Origin: Pandoraea sp.
GTDB lineage: Bacteria > Pseudomonadota > Gammaproteobacteria > Burkholderiales > Burkholderiaceae
DNA length: 64,000 nt
Assembly (NCBI GenBank): GCA_031291335.1
Contig: JARLJF010000145.1
Span: 1 to 64,000 of the forward strand
Direction: 5' to 3'
A model generated the notes under the pieces. It made no database searches. It saw nothing but the letters and a program-made list of their open reading frames with translations, and was not told the origin of the DNA. Made by a program: the position numbers and the translations under genes. Below, one piece after another: positions 25,348-34,464 of the stretch; position 1 is the first letter of the stretch, and every line of letters starts with the position of its first letter.

Positions 25348-26450
25348 ATCGCCCCCCCGGCCGCGGCCTGCTTGTCCGCGACACGCGTGTCGAGCGCATT
25401 GCGCAAGGCGTCTCCCATGAACGTGAGCAACAACACCGTGAGCACCAGCACGACGAACGTGGCGAGCGAAATCCACCACGCGTCGAGATTTGCCTTACCT
25501 TGATTGAGCAATTCGCCAAGGCTGGGGGTGGGGGGCGGCACGCCCAGTCCGAGGAAGTCGAGACTCGTGAGCGCCAGAATCGCCCCGCTCATGCGGAACG
25601 GCAGGAACGTGATGACGGGCGTCATGCTGTTGGGCAGCACGTGACGCCGGATGATCTGCCAGTTCGAAAGCCCCATCGCCCGCGCCGCGCGCACGTAATC
25701 GAGCTGACGATTGCGCAAGAACTCGGCCCGTACGTAATCGGACAAGCCGATCCAGCCGAACAGCGAGAGCAGCACGAAGAGCAGCCACAGATGCGGCTCG
25801 AAGATCGACGCAAAAATGATGAGCAGATACAGCTCAGGCAGCGATCCCCAGATTTCGATCAGGCGTTGCAGCGTGAGGTCGATGCGCCCGCCGTAGAACC
25901 CCTGCACGGCCCCCGCCAGCACACCCAGCAACGTGCCGGAGATAGTCAGTGCCAGTGCGAAGATCACCGACAGCCGGAACCCGTAGAGCAGCCGTGAGAA
26001 GACGTCGCGCCCGCGGTCGTCCGTGCCCAGCCAGTTCTCCGACGACGGAGGCGCAGGATTGGGCACCTTCGCGAAATAGTTGATGGTGTCGTAGCTGTAG
26101 CGCACCGGCGGATAGATCGCGAAGTTATCGCCCCCGCGGATGCGTTCTTCGATGAACGGATCGAGGTAATCGGTCGGCGTCGGGAAGTCACCACCGAAGG
26201 TCGATTCGGGATACGTCTTCACGAGCGGGAAGTACCACTGCCCCTCGTAGCGGACGACCCACGGCTTGTCGTTGGCAATCACCTCGGCAAACAGGCTGAC
26301 GCCGAACAGCACGACGAACGCGATAAGGCTCCAATAGCCTGTTCGATGGCTGCGAAAGCGCCGCCATACGCGCCAGCGCGGAGCGCGTGATGGCGAGGGC
26401 GACGCGGCGAACGACGACGGGCGTGGCGATGGCGTGGCGGATCGGGTCAC
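25344..26450 (-). CDS. yejE: Peptide ABC transporter permease YejE
   Basis: Encodes 368 residues from GTG 26450, one base after the yejB stop. The N-terminus is Ser/Pro/Arg-rich, then one membrane segment (YWSLIAFVVLFGVSLFAEVI), a periplasmic loop of more than 90 residues, and five further membrane segments. The EAA loop that docks the ATPase is visible (YVRAARAMGLSNWQIIRRHV). Length and loop agree with YejE. It pairs with YejB as the membrane channel. Confidence 0.95.
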   Translation of the reverse strand: MTRSATPSPRPSSFAASPSPSRAPRWRVWRRFRSHRTGYWSLIAFVVLFGVSLFAEVIANDKPWVVRYEGQWYFPLVKTYPESTFGGDFPTPTDYLDPFIEERIRGGDNFAIYPPVRYSYDTINYFAKVPNPAPPSSENWLGTDDRGRDVFSRLLYGFRLSVIFALALTISGTLLGVLAGAVQGFYGGRIDLTLQRLIEIWGSLPELYLLIIFASIFEPHLWLLFVLLSLFGWIGLSDYVRAEFLRNRQLDYVRAARAMGLSNWQIIRRHVLPNSMTPVITFLPFRMSGAILALTSLDFLGLGVPPPTPSLGELLNQGKANLDAWWISLATFVVLVLTVLLLTFMGDALRNALDTRVADKQAAAGGAM

Positions 26451-26451
26451 G

Positions 26452-27510
26452 TCAGTGCTCCAGTCGATCGAATTGAATGCGCGGGTCGACCAGCACGTAG
26501 CACAGGTCGGAGACGAGCTTGGTCACCAAGCCAATAAGCGTGAACAGATACAACGAGCCGAGCACGACCGGATAGTCGCGGCGCTGCACCGATTCGTACG
26601 ACAAGCGGCCAAGTCCGTCGAGCGAGAACAGCGTCTCGATCAGCAGGCTGCCCGCGAAGAACGCGCCGATAAAGGCCGCCGGAAAGCCGGTGATCAGTGG
26701 AATCAGCGCGTTGCGAAAGACATGCTTGAACAGCACCTTGCGCTCCGAGAGGCCTTTTGCCCGCGCGGTCAGCACATACTGGCGGCGAATCTCGTCGAGG
26801 AAAGCGTTCTTCGTGAGCATGGTGATGACCGCGAAACTGCCCACGACCGACGCCGTCACCGGCAGCGTGATGTGCCACAGATAATCGGTGATCTTTGCCG
26901 GCCACGACAGCTCGCTCCAGTTATCGGAGACGAGTTCGCGCAACGGGAACAACTGCCAGAACGAGCCTCCGCCAAAGAGCACCAGCAGCAGCACCCCGAG
27001 CACGAAGCCCGGGATGGCATAACCGATGAGCACGACCAGACTCGTGAGCGTGTCGAATCGGGAACCGTTGCGCACCGCCTTGGCAATACCCAACGGGACC
27101 GATATCAGATATGTGAGGAAAAACGTCCACAGGCCGAGAGAAATCGACACCGGCAATTTCGAGACGATCAGCGACCACACGCTCTGATGACGGAAGTAAC
27201 TATCGCCCAGGTCGAACTTCGCGAAGCGCTTTAGCATCAGCCAATAACGCTCCGCAGGCGTCTTGTCGAAGCCATAGAGCGCCTTGATCTGCGCGAGTTG
27301 CTGCGCGTCGATGCCGCGCCGCCCACGATAGTCGCTCCCGCCCCCGCCGCCACTCGCCTCCCCACCCCCGCCCGCACGGCCCTTGAGTTCGAGCATCACC
27401 TGCTCGACCGGGCCGCCTGGCACGAATTGAATGACGACAAAGGTCAGCGTGATCACGCCGAGCAGCGTCGGAATCATGATCAGTAGTCGTTTGAGTATGT
27501 AGGACCACAT
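26452..27510 (-). CDS. yejB: Peptide ABC transporter permease YejB
   Basis: Encodes 352 residues. The first segment (YILKRLLIMIPTLLGVITL) is the typical DppB-like start and FVPGGPVEQ follows. A Gly-rich insertion at about 45-60 (RAGGGGEASGGGGG) is species-type variation of the family's YejB-specific insert. Six membrane segments and an EAA loop (LTARAKGLSERKVLFKHVFR) are seen. It lies 44 bases after yejA. Confidence 0.95.
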   Translation of the reverse strand: MWSYILKRLLIMIPTLLGVITLTFVVIQFVPGGPVEQVMLELKGRAGGGGEASGGGGGSDYRGRRGIDAQQLAQIKALYGFDKTPAERYWLMLKRFAKFDLGDSYFRHQSVWSLIVSKLPVSISLGLWTFFLTYLISVPLGIAKAVRNGSRFDTLTSLVVLIGYAIPGFVLGVLLLVLFGGGSFWQLFPLRELVSDNWSELSWPAKITDYLWHITLPVTASVVGSFAVITMLTKNAFLDEIRRQYVLTARAKGLSERKVLFKHVFRNALIPLITGFPAAFIGAFFAGSLLIETLFSLDGLGRLSYESVQRRDYPVVLGSLYLFTLIGLVTKLVSDLCYVLVDPRIQFDRLEH

Positions 27511-27554
27511 GGTTCGGGGACAGCTCCTGTCGGTGCCTGACGCTCAGAATGAAT

Positions 27555-29651
27555 CTATCGGGATGCAGCGGATGCCGGGGCAGCAGGCGCACTGGGCACA
27601 GCAGGCACACCCGACGCTGGTGCGTTCCCCTGCCCCACCCGCGAATCCCACCACATCGACACGAGCCAGCCTTCCGCGGTGTAGTACTGCGGCAATTTGT
27701 CCGGGAAGCGCAGATATTGCTGGTATGCCATGCGATGCGTCGACGAGAACCAGTGCGGCACGATGTAGTAGCCGTGACTCAGCACCCGGTCGAGCGAGCG
27801 AGCGGCGGCCACGAGGTCCTCGTAGGTGTGGGCGCGCACGAGCGCGGCCGTGAGCGCATCGACGGCCGGGTCCTTCAGGCCGATGACGTTATCCGAGCCT
27901 TCCACGTTGGCCGATTGACTGCCAAAGCGATCGACCAATTCCGTGCCGGGGATCTGCGCATCGGGATAGCGCAGCGAAATCATGTCGAAGTCGAACGTCT
28001 CGATACGTTTCTGATACAACGCGAAGTCGCTCGTGCGGAAGTTCAGCGTGATGCCGAGCTTCGCGAGATTGCGCGCGTAGGCAGATGCAACCGGCCCCAT
28101 CGCCCCGCCGTCGTCGAGAAACTCGAACACGAACGGCTCGCCCTTCGCGTTACGCAATGCGCCATCGCGATAGGTCCAGCCCGCTTGCGCCAACAGTTCG
28201 CGCGCCTCGCGCAGGTTCTCGCGCAGGCTCGCAGGCGGGTTCGTGGTGGGCTGCACGACCATCGGTCCGAACACCGCCGGATCGAGCTTCTTGCGCAGCG
28301 GTTCGAGCAGCTTCAATTCCGCCTCGCTCGGCATGCCGCTCGCCGCGAGATCGCTATTGGTGAAGTAGCTGTAGATGCGCTGATACTGGTTGTAGAACAG
28401 TTGCCGGTTGAGCCACTGATAGTCGAGCGCGAGATCCAGCGCGCGACGCACGCGCACGTCGCGGAACATGTCGCGTCGCACGTTGAGGATGAAACCCTGC
28501 ATGCCCGCGGCATTGTGATGCGCGAATTCTCGCTTGATCAGTTCGCCGTTGCGAAAGCGCTTGCCCACGTAGCTGCGCACCCAGCTTCGCGCGCGGTACT
28601 CGGTGATCGCGTCGAACTCACCCGCCTTGAAGCCCTCAAGCCGCACGATGTCGTCGGAGTACAGCTTGTAGACGATGCGATCAAAGTTATACGTGCCGCG
28701 TCGCACCGGCAGATCGTTACCCCAATACTTCGGATCGCGCCGGAAGGTAATGCGCCGACCGCCATCGTACGACTCGATCAGATACGGGCCGCTGGCAACC
28801 GGCGTCTCGAACGTCAGAGCATCGAATGCCTTGCGCTTGCCGTCGGCCCCGACACCCCACTTGGGCGAGAAGACCGGCACCGAAGCCACGAGCAGCGGCA
28901 GATCAGGACTCACACGACGAAAGTCGAAGCGCACGCGACGGTTATCGAGCACCGTCACGCTCTTCACGTCGGCGAGCATCACCTTGAAGCCCGGTGCGGA
29001 CTGCGGACTCATCAGGGTATCGAACGAATATTTGACGTCCTGCGCCGTGACCGGATCACCGTTGTTGAAGCGCGCAGCCGGATGGATATGGAACGTGACC
29101 GAGGCGCCATCGGGGGCCACCGCGATGTCGTCGGCGAGCAGGCCGTAGACGGTCGCCGGTTCGTCCGCACTGCCGATACCGAGCGTCTCGAACATGAGGC
29201 CTGCGACGCCCGGCGGCGACGTGCCGCGCAGCGTGAACGGATTGAACTTGTCGAAACTGGTGCGACGGTCGGGGTTCGCCAATGTCAGCGTGCCGCCACG
29301 AGGCGCATCGGGATTGACGTAGTCGAAGTGCGTGAACCCCTGCGGATATTTCGGTTCGCCGTATTGGGCGATCGCGTACTTCGCATGGGCTGGCGGTGCC
29401 AGCAACAGGCTGGCCGCGAGGACCGGTGCAAGGGTCAGAGCGCGAGTCGAAGCACGAGTCGAATCATAAAACCGAGGCCGGACGGCACCGGGGAACTCAC
29501 CTCGGCAGAGACAGCGGGCAAACGAGGCAGCGAACGATGAAACCGCAGAACAAGCGCGAGACGTCAGGAACGCCATAGAAGCCAGAGAAGACGCAAAGCC
29601 TAGGAGCGAGCCCTGCGTGATGTATGGATGCCGTGTTGTGCGCGCGTTCAT
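27555..29651 (-). CDS. yejA: Peptide-binding periplasmic protein YejA (family 5 solute-binding)
   Basis: Encodes 698 residues. ATG 29651 is chosen because CAGGAG lies five bases upstream; the open frame continues further without a better site. The recognisable signal core LAPVLAASLLLAPPAHA lies at residues 73-89, so the product has an odd extension of about 70 residues before it. The mature protein begins YAIAQYGEPKYPQGFTHF, the YejA family start. Family 5 features include FDKFNPFTLRG and a long lipid/peptide-binding body. It heads yejABEF and would deliver peptides or peptide antibiotics to YejBE. Confidence 0.93.
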   Translation of the reverse strand: MNARTTRHPYITQGSLLGFASSLASMAFLTSRACSAVSSFAASFARCLCRGEFPGAVRPRFYDSTRASTRALTLAPVLAASLLLAPPAHAKYAIAQYGEPKYPQGFTHFDYVNPDAPRGGTLTLANPDRRTSFDKFNPFTLRGTSPPGVAGLMFETLGIGSADEPATVYGLLADDIAVAPDGASVTFHIHPAARFNNGDPVTAQDVKYSFDTLMSPQSAPGFKVMLADVKSVTVLDNRRVRFDFRRVSPDLPLLVASVPVFSPKWGVGADGKRKAFDALTFETPVASGPYLIESYDGGRRITFRRDPKYWGNDLPVRRGTYNFDRIVYKLYSDDIVRLEGFKAGEFDAITEYRARSWVRSYVGKRFRNGELIKREFAHHNAAGMQGFILNVRRDMFRDVRVRRALDLALDYQWLNRQLFYNQYQRIYSYFTNSDLAASGMPSEAELKLLEPLRKKLDPAVFGPMVVQPTTNPPASLRENLREARELLAQAGWTYRDGALRNAKGEPFVFEFLDDGGAMGPVASAYARNLAKLGITLNFRTSDFALYQKRIETFDFDMISLRYPDAQIPGTELVDRFGSQSANVEGSDNVIGLKDPAVDALTAALVRAHTYEDLVAAARSLDRVLSHGYYIVPHWFSSTHRMAYQQYLRFPDKLPQYYTAEGWLVSMWWDSRVGQGNAPASGVPAVPSAPAAPASAASR

Positions 29652-29904
29652 GCGTCTCCTGTGTTGGTCGGCGAGCGCCAGCCTGCCAGGGCCGAACGCA
29701 TCCAGCCCCTCCCCTTCGGCCCGTCGGGACGTCTCGAGACCTCTCGTAACGTCTCGTAACCACGTCCTCGCGCACATTTCCCGCATGAGGCTTGGCGACA
29801 CGGCCGGACCGCGCGACAATTGTACCCAAAAGCCCGGCGTTCACCGCACTGAAAGACACATGGTTGCCGGCCCGGTTCCCTCATTTCCGCCCTGGAGGCC
29901 GACG

Positions 29905-30807
29905 TTGAGTGCTACACGATCGCCCGTGCAGAACCCCAACCGTACACTTCCCCGCTGGCTCGCCAAATTTTTCTTTCAGTGTGTCGAAGCGGCGCAACGT
30001 CGCATTGCTCGCGGCTCACTGGTCGGCGACAAGCCTATTTTCGATAACGCCCAGTTCCCTTGGGTCGAGGCCATCGAAGCACAAGGCCCCGCCATCGCGA
30101 AGGAACTCGAAGCGGTGCTGGCCAACCCCGGGCGCCTGCCCGCGTTTCACGAGATATCGCCCGACGTCGCCACCATCACGCAAGACCATCAGTGGCAGAC
30201 CTTCGTCTTTCTCGGCTATGGCATGCGGGCCGAGCGCAATCTCGCACGCTGCCCGGCCACCGCTGCCGCCCTCGACGGCATTCCCGGACTGCGCACCGCC
30301 TTCTTCTCTATCCTCTCGCCTGGTAAGCAGATCCCTCTGCATCGGGGCCCCTACAACGGGGTGCTGCGCCTGCACCTCGCGCTGAAGGTGCCACGCCAGC
30401 GCGAGCATTGTTGGATCGAAGTGGATGGCCAGCGTTACGTCTGGCAAGCGAATCGCGCCGTGATCTTCGACGACGCGTATCCGCATCAGGTGCACAACGA
30501 TACCGACGAGACCCGTGTGGTGCTGTTCGTCGACTTCGAGCGTCCGTGCAAAGCGCCGGTGTCGTGGCTCAACAAGTTGCTGCTCGCCTTCGCCCCGCTC
30601 ACGCCCGAGTTGCAGCAAGCCAAGGCCAACCACGAAAAGTGGGAGCGCGATTACTACGCCACACCGGCAGCGCCGGCACCGGCGACCGCGCAGCATGCCG
30701 CCGGCACGCCCGCAGCAAACGCACCCGAGGTCAACCCGCCAGCGCACGGCGGGCATGCGAGCGCCCATCGCGAGGAAACGGTGACCGACGAGCGCGCGCA
30801 CGGCTAA
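29905..30807 (+). CDS. Aspartyl/asparaginyl beta-hydroxylase family protein
   Basis: Encodes 300 residues from TTG 29905, preceded by GGAGG seven bases upstream; ATG 29860 is the alternative. The dioxygenase core shows SPGKQIPLHRGPYNGVLRLHL with an iron-ligand His, and DDAYPHQVHNDTDETRVVL with the second His and the 2-oxoglutarate-binding Arg. Members include LpxO, which hydroxylates lipid A acyl chains in Gram-negative bacteria, and peptide hydroxylases. The length of about 300 and a C-terminal Ala/Pro-rich tail fit the LpxO-like group loosely. The substrate remains unknown. It is transcribed away from yejA. Confidence 0.85.
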   Translation: MSATRSPVQNPNRTLPRWLAKFFFQCVEAAQRRIARGSLVGDKPIFDNAQFPWVEAIEAQGPAIAKELEAVLANPGRLPAFHEISPDVATITQDHQWQTFVFLGYGMRAERNLARCPATAAALDGIPGLRTAFFSILSPGKQIPLHRGPYNGVLRLHLALKVPRQREHCWIEVDGQRYVWQANRAVIFDDAYPHQVHNDTDETRVVLFVDFERPCKAPVSWLNKLLLAFAPLTPELQQAKANHEKWERDYYATPAAPAPATAQHAAGTPAANAPEVNPPAHGGHASAHREETVTDERAHG

Positions 30808-30821
30808 GGCCCTGCGCATAA

Positions 30822-30853
30822 AAAAACGCCAGCGAACTTCCGCTGGCGTTTTT
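30822..30853 (+). terminator. Bidirectional intrinsic terminator
   Basis: AAAAACGCCAGCG pairs perfectly with CGCTGGCGTTTTT around a 6-base loop. It separates the hydroxylase gene from the convergent MFS gene and has T-tracts for both strands. Confidence 0.9.
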
Positions 30854-30874
30854 CATTTCAGATCCGGTTGACGA

Positions 30875-32101
30875 CTACCGGGCCGGTTGTGCGAGCGCGT
30901 CCTGCGCAGGCGGCGGAACGAAGTTCGCCGCGAGCACAGCGACGAGCGCTGCCGCGATCATCGCGCCGATGCCGAGCGCCGCATCCCCGAAGTGGAGATA
31001 CGCCACCTTCACTGTCTCGATCACGGCCACCGCAACCACGATCGTGATCATGCTGAGCATGCCCGCCACCGTCGCGCGATTGGGACTGTCGACCGCGAAC
31101 AGCGACTGCCGATAGACGACGCCGTAGCACATGCCCATTCCGAACGCGTGCAGCGATGTGCCAACGAGCAACGCCGGATACCCCGGGGCGAGAATCACCG
31201 TGCCGATCAGCGATACCGCCGCACCGATCAACATGGCCGCCACGCCCGTCGCCAACAACCGGCCATTGGACCAGCGGCCGACCTGACGCGCGAGCAGCAC
31301 ATTGCCGAGAATCAGCGCCGCGAACACCGGCACCTGCAGCGAGGCGTATTGCATCTGCGACAGACCTGCGCGCTCGATCAGGAACACAGGGCCGAGGGCA
31401 ATCCACGTGAGCAGCGGCGTGATGGCAAGCCCCGTCAGCACAGCGCCACGCCAGAAGCGTGCGCTCGAGAGCGGCAGCTTGTAGCCCGCCCAGAGCTGCT
31501 TCGCGTTCAGTGCCGTGCGATCATGCCGCGACAGCTCCGGCATGGTGCGATATAGCCCGATGAACGAGAACACCGCCACGATGGCGATCAGCCAGAAGAT
31601 GCTTCGCCACGGCCAATACGACACCACCGCAGCGCCCGCCAGCGGCCCGAACAACGGCGAGAGCAGCGAGACGTTCGCCATGAGCGCCATGACACGTACG
31701 GCCGTCTTCTCTTCGAACGCTTCATGCACGGTCGGGTAACCCACCGTCAGTACGAAACAGCACCCCATGCCTTGCAAGAAACGCAGCAGGATGAATTGCG
31801 GCATCGTCTGCACGTAATGGGTGGCCAGACAGGCCACAATGAACATTGCGAGACCGGAGAGCAGCACGCGGCGGCGTCCGAAACGATCGGCGAGCGGTCC
31901 GAGCAACCATTGCAGACTGGCGTTGCCGAGCATGGCGGCGGTGAGTGCCAGCGTGGTCATCTCCGCCGACGCGCCGAATTCGCGCGTCACCAGCGGCATG
32001 CCGGGCATGATCATGTCGTTCGAGATGTAGACGGCAAACTCGAAGAGGACTAGCGAGAAGGGAAACCAGAATCTGGAAACCGATGTTGCTGAGTGAGACA
32101 C
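30875..32101 (-). CDS. MFS drug-efflux transporter, Bcr/CflA-like (DHA1)
   Basis: Encodes 408 residues. GTG 32101 is chosen because AAAGGAG precedes it. Twelve hydrophobic segments are expected; motif A of the family is seen as GPLADRFGRRRVLL. The first segment region FAVYISNDMIMPGMPLVTREFG, with an acidic residue in helix 1, resembles multidrug proton antiporters of the Bcr/CflA and MdtM group. Substrates cannot be predicted. It is a single-gene unit that ends in the shared terminator at 30822. Confidence 0.88.
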   Translation of the reverse strand: MSHSATSVSRFWFPFSLVLFEFAVYISNDMIMPGMPLVTREFGASAEMTTLALTAAMLGNASLQWLLGPLADRFGRRRVLLSGLAMFIVACLATHYVQTMPQFILLRFLQGMGCCFVLTVGYPTVHEAFEEKTAVRVMALMANVSLLSPLFGPLAGAAVVSYWPWRSIFWLIAIVAVFSFIGLYRTMPELSRHDRTALNAKQLWAGYKLPLSSARFWRGAVLTGLAITPLLTWIALGPVFLIERAGLSQMQYASLQVPVFAALILGNVLLARQVGRWSNGRLLATGVAAMLIGAAVSLIGTVILAPGYPALLVGTSLHAFGMGMCYGVVYRQSLFAVDSPNRATVAGMLSMITIVVAVAVIETVKVAYLHFGDAALGIGAMIAAALVAVLAANFVPPPAQDALAQPAR

Positions 32102-32158
32102 CTCGTAAAGGCTCCTTTGTGCGGCCAACGCGCGTGACGATGGCCCACGTAAAAGACA

Positions 32159-32191
32159 ACACCCCCGGTGCCTGCGAGGCACCGGGGGTGT
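32159..32191 (-). terminator. Terminator of the FKBP gene
   Basis: A perfect 15-bp stem ACACCCCCGGTGCCT with a 3-base loop follows the isomerase gene on the minus strand and continues into TGTCTTTT. The stem is very stable although the T-tract starts four bases late. Confidence 0.75.
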
Positions 32192-32233
32192 CTGTGGTAT
32201 CGACGTTGCCGTTGCGTTACGGCATTCGATCGT

Positions 32234-32575
32234 TCAGACGTCCAACAGTTCGACCTCGAAGACCAGCGTCGCGTTGGGCGGAATCACACCGCCAGCGCCG
32301 CGTGCGCCATAGCCGAGTTCGGCCGGAATAATCAGCTTGCGCTTGCCGCCGACCTTCATGCCGGCAACGCCTTCATCCCAACCGCGAATGACCATGCCGC
32401 CACCCAGCACGAAGGCGAACGGGTCGTTACGGTCTTTGCTGGAATCGAATTTCTTGCCGTCGGTCAGCCAACCCGTGTAGTGCACGGTGACGGTCTTGCC
32501 CGGCGTGGCTTCAGCGCCATCGCCCACTTGCAGGTCGTCGTATTGCAGGCCGGAATCGGTAGTGATGGTCGACAT
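32234..32575 (-). CDS. FKBP-type peptidyl-prolyl isomerase
   Basis: Encodes 113 residues from ATG 32575 (GAGGAC upstream); 38 further codons upstream are open but have no site. It is a single FKBP domain: [37 protein letters not shown] and [20 protein letters not shown] cover the whole active-site set. No signal peptide is present, so it is cytoplasmic. It speeds proline isomerisation in protein folding. Confidence 0.95.
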   Translation of the reverse strand: MSTITTDSGLQYDDLQVGDGAEATPGKTVTVHYTGWLTDGKKFDSSKDRNDPFAFVLGGGMVIRGWDEGVAGMKVGGKRKLIIPAELGYGARGAGGVIPPNATLVFEVELLDV

Positions 32576-32644
32576 GATTGTCCTCGCTGGAAACTGAGAT
32601 GGTATCGACGCGCGAGGTATCGCCAACGCGCGAACTCGGGAAAG

Positions 32645-32681
32645 AAAAAACCCCCGGCTCTCCGCGAAGAGCCGGGGGTGT
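32645..32681 (-). terminator. Terminator of tRNA-Ser
   Basis: On the minus strand CACCCCCGGCTCT pairs with AGAGCCGGGGG and is followed by TTTTTT. It starts 16 bases after the end of the tRNA. Confidence 0.88.
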
Positions 32682-32696
32682 TCCGCCAAGGCGACT

Positions 32697-32790
32697 TGGC
32701 GGAGACGGAGGGATTCGAACCCTCGATCCAGGTTTTGGCCCAGATGCTCCCTTAGCAGGGGAGTGCCTTCGACCTCTCGGCCACGTCTCC
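32697..32790 (-). tRNA. serV: tRNA-Ser (anticodon GCU)
   Basis: The acceptor stem GGAGACG/CGTCTCC, a D-arm (GTGGCCGAGAGGT), the anticodon arm CTCCC-CTGCTAA-GGGAG, a long class II variable arm and the T-arm GAGGGTTCGAATCCCTC are all seen on the minus strand. CCA is encoded. Anticodon GCT reads AGC and AGU codons. A strong promoter and a terminator frame it. Confidence 0.98.
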
Positions 32791-32833
32791 CAAACTTGTC
32801 GTCACATCAGGGAGGTGATGTAACGAAGGCGTG

Positions 32834-32862
32834 ATATTACCTAGTGTTCGCGATGCCGTCAA
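32834..32862 (-). promoter_or_regulatory. Sigma-70 promoter of tRNA-Ser
   Basis: TTGACG (32857-32862), exactly 17 bases, then TAATAT (32834-32839) on the minus strand. Transcription would begin near 32827, about 37 bases before the mature tRNA. Confidence 0.85.
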
Positions 32863-33016
32863 ATATTATGCGCACCGAAATCCAACTTTTTTTGCGCAGG
32901 TGTCATGCACTCGACACGTTCGGGGAGTTTTCCCCGCATTGCAGCGCGAAAATCGCGCTTCGCGCCGCATGCACTCCCCGCGCATGCGACGCGCGTTTCT
33001 ACTCGATCGACGGCGC

Positions 33017-34267
33017 TTACGCCTGGTCGAGTTCGAACGCCTTGTGCAGCGCGCGCACAGCCAGTTCCATGTACTTCTCGTCGATCAGCACGGAGATCTT
33101 GATTTCCGACGTCGAGATGAGCTGGATGTTGATGCCCTCTTCCGAGAGCGTGCGGAAGGCCTTGCTGGCGATACCCACGTGCGAGCGCATGCCCACGCCG
33201 ACGATCGACACCTTCGAGACCTTCGGGTCGCCCACGACTTCGGCAGCGCCGATGTGGCTCTGCACATCGCTTTGCAGCAACGTCATGGCGCGCTGGTAGT
33301 CGCCGCGCGGCACCGTGAACGTGAAGTCGGTCTTACCTTCCACGCTCAGGTTCTGGATGATCATGTCGACGTCGATGTTCGCATCGGCGATCGGGCCGAG
33401 GATCTGGTAAGCGATGCCCGGACGATCCGGCACGCCACGCACGGTGATCTTGGCCTCGTCGCGCTGAAATGCGATACCCGAAATGATGGCCTTTTCCATT
33501 TGTTCGTCTTCCTCAAAAGTAATCAGCGTGCCCGAGCGCGCTTCTACGTCGAGCGCAATCATCGGATCGGTCAGGCTCGAGAGCACACGAGTCTTGACCT
33601 GGTACTTGCCGGCGAATTCCACCGAGCGGATCTGCAGCACCTTCGAGCCGAGGCTGGCCATTTCCAGCATCTCCTCGAACGTGACCTTATCAAGGCGACG
33701 TGCTTCGTCAACCACGCGCGGATCGGTCGTGTACACGCCGTCGACGTCGGTGTAGATCAGGCACTCATCGGCCTTGAGCGCGGCAGCCACTGCCACGGCC
33801 GACGTGTCCGAGCCCCCGCGACCCAACGTGGTCACGTTGCCGTTCGGATCGATCCCCTGGAAACCCGTGATGACCACCACGCGGCCGGCATTGAGATCGG
33901 CCATCACGCGTTTGTCGTCGATTTCCGAAATACGGGCTTTGGTGAAAGCGCTGTCAGTCTTGATCGGTACTTGCCAGCCGGCGTAGCTCACGGCGTCGAC
34001 GCCGGCTTCCTTGAGGGCCATCGCCAGCAGGCCAACGCTCACTTGCTCGCCCGTGGCGGCAATGGCGTCGAGTTCGCGCGGATCGGGATTGGCCGAAATT
34101 TCCTTGGCCAGACCCAACAGACGATTGGTCTCGCCGGACATTGCCGACGGCACTACCACCATCTTGTGACCGGCCTTATGCCACTTGGCCACGCGCTTGG
34201 CGACATTCTTGATGCGCTCCACCGAGCCCATCGACGTGCCGCCGTATTTGTGTACGATCAGAGCCAT
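33017..34267 (-). CDS. lysC: Aspartate kinase
   Basis: Encodes 416 residues. It starts with ALIVHKYGGTSMGSVERI, the kinase signature, and has GRGGSDTSAVAVAAAL in the ATP/aspartate site. Two C-terminal ACT domains (about 265-416) bind lysine and/or threonine for feedback control. It makes aspartyl phosphate, the first step to lysine, methionine and threonine. A second internal start that yields a small regulatory subunit exists in some relatives; I have not located one. The 197 bases upstream contain no gene. Confidence 0.98.
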   Translation of the reverse strand: MALIVHKYGGTSMGSVERIKNVAKRVAKWHKAGHKMVVVPSAMSGETNRLLGLAKEISANPDPRELDAIAATGEQVSVGLLAMALKEAGVDAVSYAGWQVPIKTDSAFTKARISEIDDKRVMADLNAGRVVVITGFQGIDPNGNVTTLGRGGSDTSAVAVAAALKADECLIYTDVDGVYTTDPRVVDEARRLDKVTFEEMLEMASLGSKVLQIRSVEFAGKYQVKTRVLSSLTDPMIALDVEARSGTLITFEEDEQMEKAIISGIAFQRDEAKITVRGVPDRPGIAYQILGPIADANIDVDMIIQNLSVEGKTDFTFTVPRGDYQRAMTLLQSDVQSHIGAAEVVGDPKVSKVSIVGVGMRSHVGIASKAFRTLSEEGINIQLISTSEIKISVLIDEKYMELAVRALHKAFELDQA

Positions 34268-34464
34268 AACATTGCTAACACATTGATTTAAAACCGTTTA
34301 TGAATCGCGTGCAGATACCCGTCGATGGGTATCGATGACGTTTCGATTCGCGGAACTTTTGATTATCGCACGAATGTATCGCTCCTGAGCCAGTTTGGCG
34401 CAGATTGCACTGTCATCGGCTCGCCGCACCGCATTCGGCAGCAGATTATGCTGTTTTCCGCCGC

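Noticed and set aside
27549-29540. Plus-strand open frame of 663 codons
   Set aside because: Antisense shadow of yejA, which has clear homology and a ribosome-binding site.
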